From: Caldilineaceae bacterium
Lineage (GTDB): Bacteria; Chloroflexota; Anaerolineae; Caldilineales; Caldilineaceae
Direction: 5' to 3'
Length of the DNA stretch: 64,000 nt
Assembly (NCBI GenBank): GCA_020634755.1
Contig: JACKBC010000023.1
Location: 36,553 to 100,552, forward strand
Part shown: positions 25,138 through 32,448 of the stretch, piece after piece
Numbering within the stretch: the stretch's first letter is position 1
How the letters are laid out: the number at the start of each line of letters is the position of its first letter
The notes under the pieces: model-generated
The model's database searches: none
What the model was told of the DNA's origin: nothing
The model's input: the letters and a program-made list of their open reading frames with translations, nothing else
Made by a program: the position numbers and the translations under genes

Positions 25138-25288
25138 TGTGTTCGCTCCTCACATATTGGCGCCAGTCGGGGGCGCAAATGTCCAACCAGGCCCGCGCGT
25201 CTGCCGCCAATGTGGGGTTGCCCCCCGTGGCGTCGCGTATGGCTTGCCGGTATACTTCGCTCACAACCTGAAATGTTTCGCTGGTCAT
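25082..25288 (-). CDS. small element protein, unknown
   Basis: 68 residues; ATG 25288 overlaps the stop of the Topo VI-A-like gene (ATGA). 'SEVYRQAIRDATGG..ADARAWLDICAPDW' is helical. The C-terminal ~18 codons overlap the following ORF. Function unknown. Confidence 0.4.
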   Translation of the reverse strand: MTSETFQVVSEVYRQAIRDATGGNPTLAADARAWLDICAPDWRQYVRSEHNVLSVSRASAFDVRRRST

Positions 25289-26226
25289 AATTCTACGCCC
25301 CCATTTGTGTCAAAGTTGGTCAAGCCAATGTCTGATAGAAAGTCGGTCACATCGTCCCACGAATCGGCGGCCGCTTCCAGCAGGGCGCGCTGCTCCGCCT
25401 CCAGTTCTTGGGCTTGCCGCCATAGGTCCGGGTCTCTAAACTGCTCTACTGCGGGAACGATAATATCTCTCACTACAGTAGGATTTAAGGCGTCAAGCTC
25501 CCAGCTAGAAGGGCCAAATTGGGCATGGTACGCCCTAAAACGGCTGTCTGACTCTTTTGCAAAGTTGGGTGGCGGTCGGTGCTCTTCTACCTGATTGTAA
25601 TTGAGAGCCAACCGGTTGACCTCCAAGCCGCCCATAAATGTTTCTAGCCGGTTTACAATGTCCCTGGTCATGTCTATCCCGCTGGGATCGTGGTCTCCCA
25701 AATGCAGAATAATCACCGTCTGCCCTTTGCTGATATGACCTTTAACCCTTTGCGCCGCTGCCCACATTTCTGATTGAGACGTATAGCCACGGCATGAAAA
25801 GAAAGCAACGTCAAGCGGGCTGCATATAGACTCGATTACACCAACCATCGCGTCTTTTTCAACCCACACTTCAACCCTGTTTGGCTGCGTTGCCCATTTG
25901 TCAATTTGATAGCTCTGCGCCGCACCGTGCATGATGCCGGCCGGGCTGCTCCAATGCCCGTTGCTTCTAACGTTGCGCGTCCGGTCAACGATATGTTCCC
26001 AATCTATCAGCCCGGCCATGCGCGCGTCATTGATTGTTCTGCCCAGCCGGTCATACTCTTTCTGATTGTTCGGTATCATGTCGCGCGCAACCATCTGGTA
26101 ATAAAGTTGTCGCAATGTCAGGTCAAAGCCCTGAGCGTCATACTCTTCAATTATCTGGTTGGCAATGGCTATCTGCTCAAGTGTGGAGCGCCTGAAATTC
26201 TTATCCTGGTAGCATATCTTTGGCAT
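25285..26226 (-). CDS. Spo11/Topo VI-A-like protein (Topo mini-A-like)
   Basis: 313 residues from ATG 26226 (AGGGA nine bases upstream; an in-frame TTG at 26232 is also possible). 'DLTLRQLYYQMV' gives an R-x-x-Y-Y motif (Tyr42-Tyr43), as in the winged-helix catalytic domain of Topo VI-A/Spo11, and the Toprim part has Glu123 ('VWVEKDAM') and D178-H-D180-P-S-G. This two-domain order without a GHKL B-subunit fits the stand-alone 'mini-A' proteins reported from plasmids and viruses. It would cut or rejoin DNA by a tyrosine phosphodiester and could serve replication, resolution or transfer of the element. Assignment is from motifs only; a simple OLD-type Toprim nuclease is the alternative. Confidence 0.6.
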   Translation of the reverse strand: MPKICYQDKNFRRSTLEQIAIANQIIEEYDAQGFDLTLRQLYYQMVARDMIPNNQKEYDRLGRTINDARMAGLIDWEHIVDRTRNVRSNGHWSSPAGIMHGAAQSYQIDKWATQPNRVEVWVEKDAMVGVIESICSPLDVAFFSCRGYTSQSEMWAAAQRVKGHISKGQTVIILHLGDHDPSGIDMTRDIVNRLETFMGGLEVNRLALNYNQVEEHRPPPNFAKESDSRFRAYHAQFGPSSWELDALNPTVVRDIIVPAVEQFRDPDLWRQAQELEAEQRALLEAAADSWDDVTDFLSDIGLTNFDTNGGVEL

Positions 26227-26485
26227 GGTCAACTTTCCCTATATTATCGAACTCCTCATCTACTACAGCCGGCGCGTGCAGCCGCTGCACATGATACCCG
26301 CCGGGCGTTTGCTCATAACTCAGTGTCCAACCATAGGACGCCGCCCGCGCTCGCAATTCCCACAGCACCGACGCCGTCACCGTCTCTCCGATAGCGTCGA
26401 CAATGTCGGCTGGCGTTTCGGTCAGCGTTGCCGGTGCAGTGGCCGTCTCAGGCAGCCCTCTTGTTCTAAAAAGTGGAATTTCCAT
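26201..26485 (-). CDS. small element protein beside the iteron region
   Basis: 94 residues. 'IVDAIGETVTASVLWELRARAASYGWTLSYEQTPGGYHVQRL' suggests a small alpha/beta domain. Strong RBS GAGGGA before ATG 26485; the 215 bases upstream are the iteron/palindrome region, so this gene is probably the first of the operon under its control. No recognised family. Confidence 0.5.
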   Translation of the reverse strand: MEIPLFRTRGLPETATAPATLTETPADIVDAIGETVTASVLWELRARAASYGWTLSYEQTPGGYHVQRLHAPAVVDEEFDNIGKVDHAKDMLPG

Positions 26486-26500
26486 TGATTTCCCTCAAAC

Positions 26501-26697
26501 CGTGTATAGTTCGTGTATGGTTTGTGTATGGTTTTACTCGAGTAGTGTATAGTCGTGTATAGTTTTTCTATTGTTTGTCTATGAGCGTTTCTAAAAAACG
26601 CTACGAGCATAACAATAGGGAAACCCTACACGACTATACACGCCATACACGCCCACTCGAGTAAAATGGCGTGTATAGTTTTGCAAAACTATACACG
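26501..26697. repeat. iteron-palindrome region (putative replication origin / operator)
   Basis: Direct copies of [CT]GTGTAT[AG]GT start at 26501, 26512 and 26523 (11-bp spacing), with two more at 26544 and 26554; inverted copies ACTATACACG and CCATACACG lie at 26633 and 26643. Two ACTCGAGT palindromes (26536, 26655) frame the block, a GCGTTT/AAACGC dyad lies in the centre, and a perfect 26-bp palindrome GTGTATAGTTTTG/CAAAACTATACAC ends it (26671-26696) at the stop of the helicase gene. Iterons beside a replicative helicase are typical of a replication origin; operator sites for a repressor are the other reading. Confidence 0.7.
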
Positions 26698-28098
26698 AAT
26701 TCCCCCATCGGCGTGTAGCAGCAATGCGTAAATCATCCCAACGTTGCCGCGTTTGTGTGGGACTCGCAGCCGCTTTAGCTCCTTGCCGAAATTCGTACTG
26801 TTCAATTCCTGGCGTCCATTGCGGTTGCACCATGCGGCATAATTCTCATATAGCGATTTCTGTAGCGTGCCGGTTGATACTGTCAACATTCCACTGATGG
26901 GGCTTGTCTCTTCATCAACCCATTGCGACACGGGATTCGATTCATGTTTGTATTCAGCGACCGCAGCAGCCACTGCTGCCGATTCGGGCAACCGGCCACG
27001 TTGCCGCAACCGGCGCAGGCCATCTAGCGCAAAATTAAGGATGCCGGACAATTCGCCCTCTAGCGTCTGTAGTAGGTTTACATCGCGGTCTCCGTCGCTA
27101 AATGTACGGTTGAATGGAATGAGCTTGAGCCGCCGCCATATCGCGTTCCCGGTATCCCGCACAATGGGCTTATCATTCATGGCCCACCATATTTTCGCAG
27201 TCGACTTAAACTCAAATGGTGACCCGTAGATCGGGCGTGCGTTGATGCGCTCACCTGATACGATCCGCTTGATGTAACCTTCGGCCATTCTGCCGCCCCG
27301 CTCGGATTCCGTCGAGAAAATGACGCGTTTTCCCTGAATTTCAGCAATATCATAGTTGCCGGGCATCCCGATAAATTGAAAATCGACTGAACAGCACAAC
27401 GGCCCCAACAACCATTGAATCACGGTGATGAGCACGGTTTTGCCGTTGCCGCCTTCGCCGGAAAGCCAACTCATGGCCTCGTGGTTGGTCTCATTGGTTA
27501 AAGAGTAGCCCATCAATTCCTGCGTCAGCGTGCATAGCTCGCCGTCAGTTTCGCCGGTTTCCTCATCAATCTGCACCTCAGCCAAATACTGCTCAAACCG
27601 CGGGGCGAGCGCCGCCGGATCGTAATCGTAATCTAGCAGATATGTTTGATAGTCCGTTGGGCTGTGCGGGCGTATCTCATATGTGGTCAGGTCTAGCAGG
27701 CCGTTTTTGAGATTCAACACATTGCCGCTGTTCAGGATGTCAGCCGGAACCGCGCGCCGCGCTTCGGCCATGCCGACAACAGACGCCACGCGCGATTTGC
27801 TGCGTTTGGTAGCACCTACGTAACATTTGAGCATTGCCACCGCGTCATCATCGCGGGCGGCCTTTGCTGCGGCCAGCTCTGCGCGGGCAGCCTGGTTCAT
27901 GGCATCCAACAATGCCTCGATTTGTCGTTGCAACGCGCGTTGTTCATCTTTCTGCCAGTGCGTACTATTCCAGTAGAACCAACAATCGTAACCCGTCACA
28001 AACAGCCAGTTGGCCCCATACAGATCGGCCCATGCATCCAACACGCCGCCATCCTCCGCGCGGTAGTCGGTCACATTGAATTGCAATTCATCATTCAT
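26689..28098 (-). CDS. D5/P4-type replicative primase-helicase (SF3)
   Basis: 469 residues from ATG 28098, which overlaps the stop of the Prim-Pol gene (ATGA). Walker A 'SGEGGNGKTVLI' (G214-T221), Walker B 'KRVIFSTES' near 257-265 and sensor motif 'WWAMNDKP' near 304 identify a superfamily 3 helicase of the phage D5/poxvirus class; residues 115-200 form the D5_N-type region ('NVLNLKNGLLDLTTYEI'). The C-terminal winged-helix segment 'SLYENYAAWCNRNGRQELNSTNFGKELKRL' binds DNA in relatives. It would unwind the element's origin together with the upstream primase. Confidence 0.88.
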   Translation of the reverse strand: MNDELQFNVTDYRAEDGGVLDAWADLYGANWLFVTGYDCWFYWNSTHWQKDEQRALQRQIEALLDAMNQAARAELAAAKAARDDDAVAMLKCYVGATKRSKSRVASVVGMAEARRAVPADILNSGNVLNLKNGLLDLTTYEIRPHSPTDYQTYLLDYDYDPAALAPRFEQYLAEVQIDEETGETDGELCTLTQELMGYSLTNETNHEAMSWLSGEGGNGKTVLITVIQWLLGPLCCSVDFQFIGMPGNYDIAEIQGKRVIFSTESERGGRMAEGYIKRIVSGERINARPIYGSPFEFKSTAKIWWAMNDKPIVRDTGNAIWRRLKLIPFNRTFSDGDRDVNLLQTLEGELSGILNFALDGLRRLRQRGRLPESAAVAAAVAEYKHESNPVSQWVDEETSPISGMLTVSTGTLQKSLYENYAAWCNRNGRQELNSTNFGKELKRLRVPHKRGNVGMIYALLLHADGGIRV

Positions 28099-29162
28099 AG
28101 GGCGGCCCCCGCCATTGCCGAAACTGTGGCAATGACCTGGCGCCGCACAAATGGCTGCCGTTCCATACCGGCCCGCTTGCGCAGCAACTGCCAACCAGAA
28201 ACGCCCGCCGCGGCTATGCGTTGCCTGCATCGGTTATGGTGACAACCGGCCACAATACGGCCATCGGGCAACACTACAATGAATGGTGTCCCATCGTCGG
28301 CATGACGGTCAGACTCGGGGCAAAATGGGCATTGGCTCAAAATCCAGCGCAAGCCGTCGCCTAGATACGGCTGCGCAGCGTCGGCGGCCAGCTCCGCGCG
28401 CTCAATCACCTGGTCAACCAAACCGGCCTGCCGTTTAATCGCCTCTGGCGCGGCTGTGGGCTCGCCGGGCGTGTATCTGACACGATTACCATGCGCAGCG
28501 CTCAAAATGGCGTCCAGCGCGTCGGGAATGGGTCTTAGCGGAATTCTGCCGGGCTCATAGCCGGATTCCCACATGTAGCGCCGCCCCGATTTGTGAACAG
28601 ACGGAGCAACCACGATATACCCACCCACGCCGCGAATATCTATTCCAGGGTCTAGCCCATGTGTTGAATTGCCATAGGGTTTGCCCTGGGCATCGTAGAC
28701 CAAATGCGTACCGCCGCCACCAGTCAACGCGGTAACGGTTTCCTGGTCACCGCGCGGGATGATGTCCAGCAAATCGCCCACCTGATTTTTGTATGTGTCT
28801 GCATCAAATGCCAAAATGCTAGATTTCCCGCAATCGTCGGCGATATTGGGAATGTTTTCGATAACCTCGCCGGTCTCTACATCCACATCACGCCACGGGC
28901 GGCCCCACCATTTACGGATGGTTTCCGGGTCAATGGTGGATTTCTCCCCCCATCTCACGCGCGGACATTTACCGGGGTTGTCGCATTTACCATCTGGCCC
29001 TAGGTAGATATGCGGATGGTTGCGCGCGCATTCGTCAGATCGTCGATAATGCTCGCATGTACAGCCGGTGCATACGCCGCGCGCATCGAATATGGGATTG
29101 TGGACGGGGAAAACATGCCAGCCCAGCCGGGCATAGTAGAGCGCACATTTGAGGGTGTTCAT
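28095..29162 (-). CDS. bifunctional primase-polymerase (Prim-Pol, AEP)
   Basis: 355 residues. N-terminal 'ALYYARLGWHVFPVH' is the Prim-Pol start; catalytic acidic pair in 'ILAFDADTY' (D-x-D near 118), 'GGGGTHLVY' (G-x-H) and 'GIDIRGVGGYIVVAPS' complete the AEP motifs. A Cys/His-rich insert (about 30-68: 'CTGCTCEHY..CARNHPH..CDNPGKCP') and a C-terminal zinc-finger segment ('CPFCPESDRHAD..CHHNRC') frame the catalytic part. It synthesises primers and probably extends them. Encoded directly upstream of the D5-type helicase, its usual partner. Confidence 0.88.
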   Translation of the reverse strand: MNTLKCALYYARLGWHVFPVHNPIFDARGVCTGCTCEHYRRSDECARNHPHIYLGPDGKCDNPGKCPRVRWGEKSTIDPETIRKWWGRPWRDVDVETGEVIENIPNIADDCGKSSILAFDADTYKNQVGDLLDIIPRGDQETVTALTGGGGTHLVYDAQGKPYGNSTHGLDPGIDIRGVGGYIVVAPSVHKSGRRYMWESGYEPGRIPLRPIPDALDAILSAAHGNRVRYTPGEPTAAPEAIKRQAGLVDQVIERAELAADAAQPYLGDGLRWILSQCPFCPESDRHADDGTPFIVVLPDGRIVAGCHHNRCRQRIAAAGVSGWQLLRKRAGMERQPFVRRQVIATVSAMAGAAL

Positions 29163-29623
29163 GCTGTACCCCCGAAAAGTGACAATTGCTCGGCAACTGG
29201 TGCGGCGGGCTGTTCAACTTCTGGCAACTCCACGGCCCAGTAGCGCAATGTCATCACCAATTGGAGGCCAGCAGGGCGATTCTGATATTTGCCATGCCGA
29301 TACAGATTCTCTAATGTGGAATAGTAAACTGTTCCGGTGGTCTTCAACCGGACGGCTAATAACGTCACGTTGTCAGCGTCCAGGCGTTGGATAACGTCAG
29401 AATCCCACGCAATCCCCGGCGGCTTCTGTAATAAATATGCGCGGTCGGACCAGCCGACCTTACTGTGCGGTGGTCGGTGGTAATGGTAGACAGCACATGC
29501 AATCACCTGTTGAGCGTTTTTCGGTCGAAGAAAATAGAGGGGTTGACTGTTTTCAGGCAGCCAGATTTTGGCGGCATTGTCTGTTGGCTGAGTATTGACA
29601 CTCAGCCTTGAATCTGCTATCAT
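29159..29623 (-). CDS. element protein upstream of the primase, unknown
   Basis: 154 residues; stop overlaps the Prim-Pol ATG. Contains 'AAVRLKTTGTVYYSTLENLYRHGKYQ'-like DNA-binding-looking helix and a Pro/Ala-rich end 'PAAPVAEQLSLFGG', which resembles a sliding-clamp-binding (QLSLF) motif. That motif is a good sign for an accessory replication protein, but the family is not recognised. RBS GAGGTG. Confidence 0.5.
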   Translation of the reverse strand: MIADSRLSVNTQPTDNAAKIWLPENSQPLYFLRPKNAQQVIACAVYHYHRPPHSKVGWSDRAYLLQKPPGIAWDSDVIQRLDADNVTLLAVRLKTTGTVYYSTLENLYRHGKYQNRPAGLQLVMTLRYWAVELPEVEQPAAPVAEQLSLFGGTA

Positions 29624-29660
29624 AAATACACCTCAAATTGATTGTTGCCCACCGAACGCC

Positions 29661-29697
29661 CCGCTAGTGCGCTAACACTAGCGGTTTGTTTTTTGTG
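29661..29697 (+). terminator. plus-strand terminator hairpin
   Basis: CCGCTAGTG, six-base loop, CACTAGCGG then TTTGTTTTTT. It is oriented against the leftward operon, with a second similar hairpin at 29722-29773. Confidence 0.5.
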
Positions 29698-29705
29698 GAC
29701 AATGG

Positions 29706-29915
29706 TTAGTTTGTGGCCGTGATAACACTGGCGCTGCGGTCGGCAAACTCACACGCGCCAGTGTTATTTTTTTGACTCAGTAGACCGCGCCGGGCGGCTT
29801 CAGACACAAGCAAATACCTGATTTGCGCCTCCGGCGGTCTAACATCCGCGCTGGACATTTCCAGCAAAGCCGCCCGCTCTTCGGGCAGCAGATGTACGAT
29901 TACGCGATTTCTCAT
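29706..29915 (-). CDS. small arc/RHH-like regulator
   Basis: 69 residues with a start pattern 'NRVIVHLLPEERAALLEMS' followed by two helices, as in ribbon-helix-helix proteins. Very strong RBS GGAGGTGA before ATG 29915. Could regulate the replication operon downstream. Confidence 0.5.
   Translation of the reverse strand: MRNRVIVHLLPEERAALLEMSSADVRPPEAQIRYLLVSEAARRGLLSQKNNTGACEFADRSASVITATN
29722..29773 (+). terminator. plus-strand hairpin with T-tract
   Basis: ATAACACTGGCGC (29722-29734) and GCGCCAGTGTTAT (29755-29767), perfect 13-bp stem followed by TTTTTTT. It overlaps the 3' end of the RHH-like gene and points rightward. Confidence 0.5.
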
Positions 29916-29952
29916 AAAATCACCTCCATATCTACATTATATCGTGTGCGCT

Positions 29953-29989
29953 GCCTGAAATTGCCTGAAAATAGTTAGCAATTTCAGGC
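29953..29989. repeat. 12-bp inverted repeat at the end of 29984-30520
   Basis: GCCTGAAATTGC and GCAATTTCAGGC, perfect arms with a 13-base loop, covering the stop codon region of the gene; it may end its transcript or block the 3' end from decay. Confidence 0.5.
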
Positions 29990-30520
29990 ATCGCCAAAAT
30001 TCTCCCGATACCATTTAACAGATTTTTGCAGTTGATAGCGGCTAACCAAATTGAGTTCGCAATATTTTTTCTGTGTCAAACCTGTTTTCCAAAATGATTC
30101 CAACAATTCCATAGTCTCACATTCACTTAGTGGTTTCGGGCCTGGCTTACACTTGGGCCGTCGCTCTTCAAGCCAGGTTGCCAATATTTTTTCAAGTTTA
30201 GGATGCTCTTTTTCCATCCTGTCCAGATCTCGAAACATCAGTTCGGGCGTTGAACCTGTATTCGGGACATTAAAGCTGTAAATTGTCGTATCCATAGCAG
30301 TGCTAGGTACGGCTATTGCTGAACCGCCCAACCGAACGCCCGTGCGTATTCCACCCGTTGCTTGCAGTACAAGCACCCTGGCCAAATTGGTCAAATTTGC
30401 TTGAACCCGCTGGTATGCTGCATCAAAACCGGGCATCAATATTTTCGCAGGAATTATGTCTGTCGGCACGCCACCAATAGATTCTAATTCTCCGACTCTC
30501 AATATCTTCTGTTCGTCCAT
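29984..30520 (-). CDS. HTH protein carrying one RLGG motif
   Basis: 178 residues. Residues 56-68 read T-G-G-I-R-T-G-V-R-L-G-G-S, the same motif that repeats every 22 residues in the proteins at 21792 and 22732. The C-terminal 60 residues ('SECETMELLESFWKTGLTQKKYCEL..RYQLQKSVKWYRENFG') form a helix-turn-helix. The mosaic of a structural-repeat fragment and a DNA-binding domain is unusual. No family recognised. Confidence 0.5.
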   Translation of the reverse strand: MDEQKILRVGELESIGGVPTDIIPAKILMPGFDAAYQRVQANLTNLARVLVLQATGGIRTGVRLGGSAIAVPSTAMDTTIYSFNVPNTGSTPELMFRDLDRMEKEHPKLEKILATWLEERRPKCKPGPKPLSECETMELLESFWKTGLTQKKYCELNLVSRYQLQKSVKWYRENFGDA

Positions 30521-30663
30521 CTAAAATGAAAGCTCCACTTGCATTCCCGTGCGGCCCGGTGTACAATGCAAGTACCTCTGCCGCTTTTGGGAGGTTGAAT
30601 TGAATAAGCAAATTGCTGACGCACCAGGGCGCGAACCATAGGTGCGTTTTGCATTTTCGTGGG

Positions 30664-30858
30664 TCAGCAACTTTTTCTGGTTTGCGATACCTCGTCATGG
30701 TTACAGGGTGTTTTCTCCTCAACGTCTGGCGCATTAGCAACTAGCCATCGCAGCGCTGCCGAAATCTTGCCGGGTTTTCGCGTTTTCTGCGAAATGGCCA
30801 GCAATTTTTGGCGTTCGCGTGGGGTGATTCGCACGCCCACAAAATCGGTTAGAACCAT
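30664..30858 (-). CDS. small RHH-like element protein
   Basis: 64 residues: 'VGVRITPRERQKLLAISQKTRKPGKISAALRWLVANAPD' fits a ribbon-helix-helix DNA-binding protein, with a polar tail. RBS AGGGAG before ATG 30858. Lies directly downstream of the ncRNA terminator. Confidence 0.5.
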   Translation of the reverse strand: MVLTDFVGVRITPRERQKLLAISQKTRKPGKISAALRWLVANAPDVEEKTPCNHDEVSQTRKSC

Positions 30859-30883
30859 GATTTTTACTCCCTAATGTGGTACT

Positions 30884-30946
30884 GAAAAATAAAAAAGGCG
30901 ACTTTCACCGCCCGTGGTAATCCACTAGCAGTCAAAAGCCGCCTTT
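30884..30946 (-). terminator. intrinsic terminator of the ncRNA
   Basis: AAAGGCGGCTTT and AAAGTCGCCTTT on the minus strand form a 12-bp stem (one G-U) enclosing a GTGGATTACCAC hairpin, followed by TTTATTTTT. Confidence 0.8.
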
Positions 30947-31448
30947 ACATTGCTCTTAATCCGCCATCAATTATTCGATAGCAGAACAGTGTATGCCGAT
31001 AGCATACCCGAGTATACGCAATAGCATTTATGTATGCCCGGTGCGGCGACATATTCAGGGTGCCCGTAGGAACCTGCTGTAGTCGCCGGGTACTCATAAA
31101 ACCGCCGCGGGAATACTCACCGAAACGGTAAGGAACAATCACCTTGAGTGGCCAGGCATTTATGTATGCCCACTGGCGACCTATGCGAGTCGGATTAAGT
31201 GGACTCGTTTTTTGGCGCCGGATACACATCTGAATTCTTGTGCCGTTCGATACGGGTACAGAAAACCGGCATAGTGCCGTGGTGTGCGGTGGGCATTTAT
31301 GAAGTGCCTGCGGCGACCGCGTCCCGCCTCTGGTAATCCTAGGGGCTAGACAGAAATCGCCTGTGGTAATCCTACAGGCACTTATTTTATTCAACGCACA
31401 GCAAAAAGACATAAAGAACAGTCGAACCTTACCAATTAGCTGTGTGCA
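30884..31448 (-). ncRNA. putative large structured non-coding RNA (~565 nt)
   Basis: The minus-strand interval is bounded by an excellent promoter (31455-31483) and a strong intrinsic terminator (30884-30946). Inside, three hairpins G-G-C-A-T-ACATAA-A-T-G-C-C (one with variation) each pair with a nearby GTCGCC on the minus strand (31024-31050, 31155-31180, 31292-31317; spaced ~133 nt), and GGATTACC loops recur in stems at 30914-30925, 31326-31346 and 31359-31379. A CACAGC/GCTGTG stem pairs the 5' end. The one long ORF across it starts upstream of the promoter, has no ribosome site and has an atypical composition. Size and phage-like setting recall the large ornate RNA classes (ROOL, GOLLD), but the class cannot be assigned by eye. 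Confidence 0.65.
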
Positions 31449-31454
31449 ATAGAC

Positions 31455-31483
31455 AGTATAACATGGATTGTTAAACATTGCAA
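31455..31483 (-). promoter_or_regulatory. promoter of the putative ncRNA
   Basis: Minus strand: TTGCAA (31483-31478), 17-base spacer, TATACT (31460-31455). Start of transcription expected near 31448. Confidence 0.7.
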
Positions 31484-31557
31484 ATTTCTGGCGCGTAGCT
31501 GGACACATATGTTCTGAATCCCTGTATATACAGAATGGACCCGCGCGGAGCTTGGCT

Positions 31558-32448
31558 CTATCCCAAAACCTGAACACTGCCGTTCACATGCACCCGGCCA
31601 GCTTCTTCCAATTCCTTCAAATAGCTGTTGACTGTTGCTTTTGACCGTCCAATGTGGTCGGCTGCATCCGCTTGGCTTGCGTTCGGGTTTTCGCCGTAAA
31701 ACTGAACAAGTTGCTCCATGCGTTCAGACTTTGCGTTCGATCTGGCCGTGTTGCCTTGGTCAACCCAATCAGTTTCGGCGTTCAGTTTCGGTTCAATTTC
31801 AGCAGATCGCCCCGTTTTTGCGTTCACATCGACCACCGCGCGGGGCTCACCCTGAACGGCTTCGGGCTCTTCCACAGGCTGCACTGAATCCACGTAAAAG
31901 GCCATCGCCTGCCCGGCCACATGGTTGACCGCCTGCTTTGCCAACCGGTTAATGGTGGTCTCCACATGCCGTTGAATGGCTGCCCCGTCGAAGGTATCCA
32001 CGGCGGCGGCGAGCTGGCCAGCTACGGCGCCCTCTACCAGTTGTCCAACATTGCGATATGCCGCGCGGGCCTGACTCTTTTCGTAGGCGCTCACGGCCAG
32101 GGCCAACAGCACCTCGCCCACCAGCGGCACGCCAAAGCCCAGCAGGGCGGCCGTAAGCGGCTGCAACGTCTCGCGATAGGTGGAAGTCTGCAAAGAGCCC
32201 GACAACACGCCCACGGCCAGCGCGGCGGCCGCCATCGTCGCCCACGCGCGGCGGTCGGCGTCGCGGTCGATGTGGGTCAGCATGATTGAAAGCGTCACCA
32301 GCGCAGCACCCAACGCCCCGGCGAGCGCCCACGCGGCAAGGCCATCATGCCCAGCATGGGCAAAGAACTTGTGAACGTTATCCAGACTGGCCACGGCAAA
32401 GGCCAGCATAACGGCATGGGCGCTCGCTCTGAAAGTTAGATATTTCAT
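31558..32448 (-). CDS. four-TM membrane protein with C-terminal winged HTH (DUF2637-like)
   Basis: 296 residues. Four hydrophobic helices in the first ~125 residues ('AVMLAFAVASLDNV', 'WALAGALGAALVTLSIM', 'ATMAAAALAVGVLSG', 'LGFGVPLVGEVLLALAVSA'), a helical and Pro-rich middle, then a winged helix-turn-helix 'NPNASQADAADHIGRSKATVNSYLKELEEAGRV' at 250-285. The layout matches DUF2637-type proteins (SpdA/SpdB-like) of actinobacterial plasmids, which accompany FtsK-like transfer proteins. A membrane-tethered DNA-binding role in DNA transfer or regulation is inferred. Start ATG 32448 overlaps the previous stop. Confidence 0.6.
   Translation of the reverse strand: MKYLTFRASAHAVMLAFAVASLDNVHKFFAHAGHDGLAAWALAGALGAALVTLSIMLTHIDRDADRRAWATMAAAALAVGVLSGSLQTSTYRETLQPLTAALLGFGVPLVGEVLLALAVSAYEKSQARAAYRNVGQLVEGAVAGQLAAAVDTFDGAAIQRHVETTINRLAKQAVNHVAGQAMAFYVDSVQPVEEPEAVQGEPRAVVDVNAKTGRSAEIEPKLNAETDWVDQGNTARSNAKSERMEQLVQFYGENPNASQADAADHIGRSKATVNSYLKELEEAGRVHVNGSVQVLG

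Noticed and set aside
26501..26697. CRISPR array
   Set aside because: The repeats are 9-10 bp with 0-21 bp spacing and occur in both orientations, which fits iterons or operators, not CRISPR repeats with unique ~30-bp spacers.
30423..30740. 105-codon minus-strand ORF before the HTH protein
   Set aside because: It overlaps the 29984-30520 gene by almost 100 bases in another frame, and has no clear start or family; the neighbouring genes are better supported.
30884..31448. Retron or diversity-generating element RNA
   Set aside because: There is no reverse transcriptase gene anywhere in the window.
30945..31577. A 210-codon minus-strand ORF across the proposed ncRNA
   Set aside because: It begins upstream of the transcription start, has no ribosome-binding site, an unusual Cys/Arg/Thr-rich composition, and its sequence is explained better by repeated RNA hairpins.
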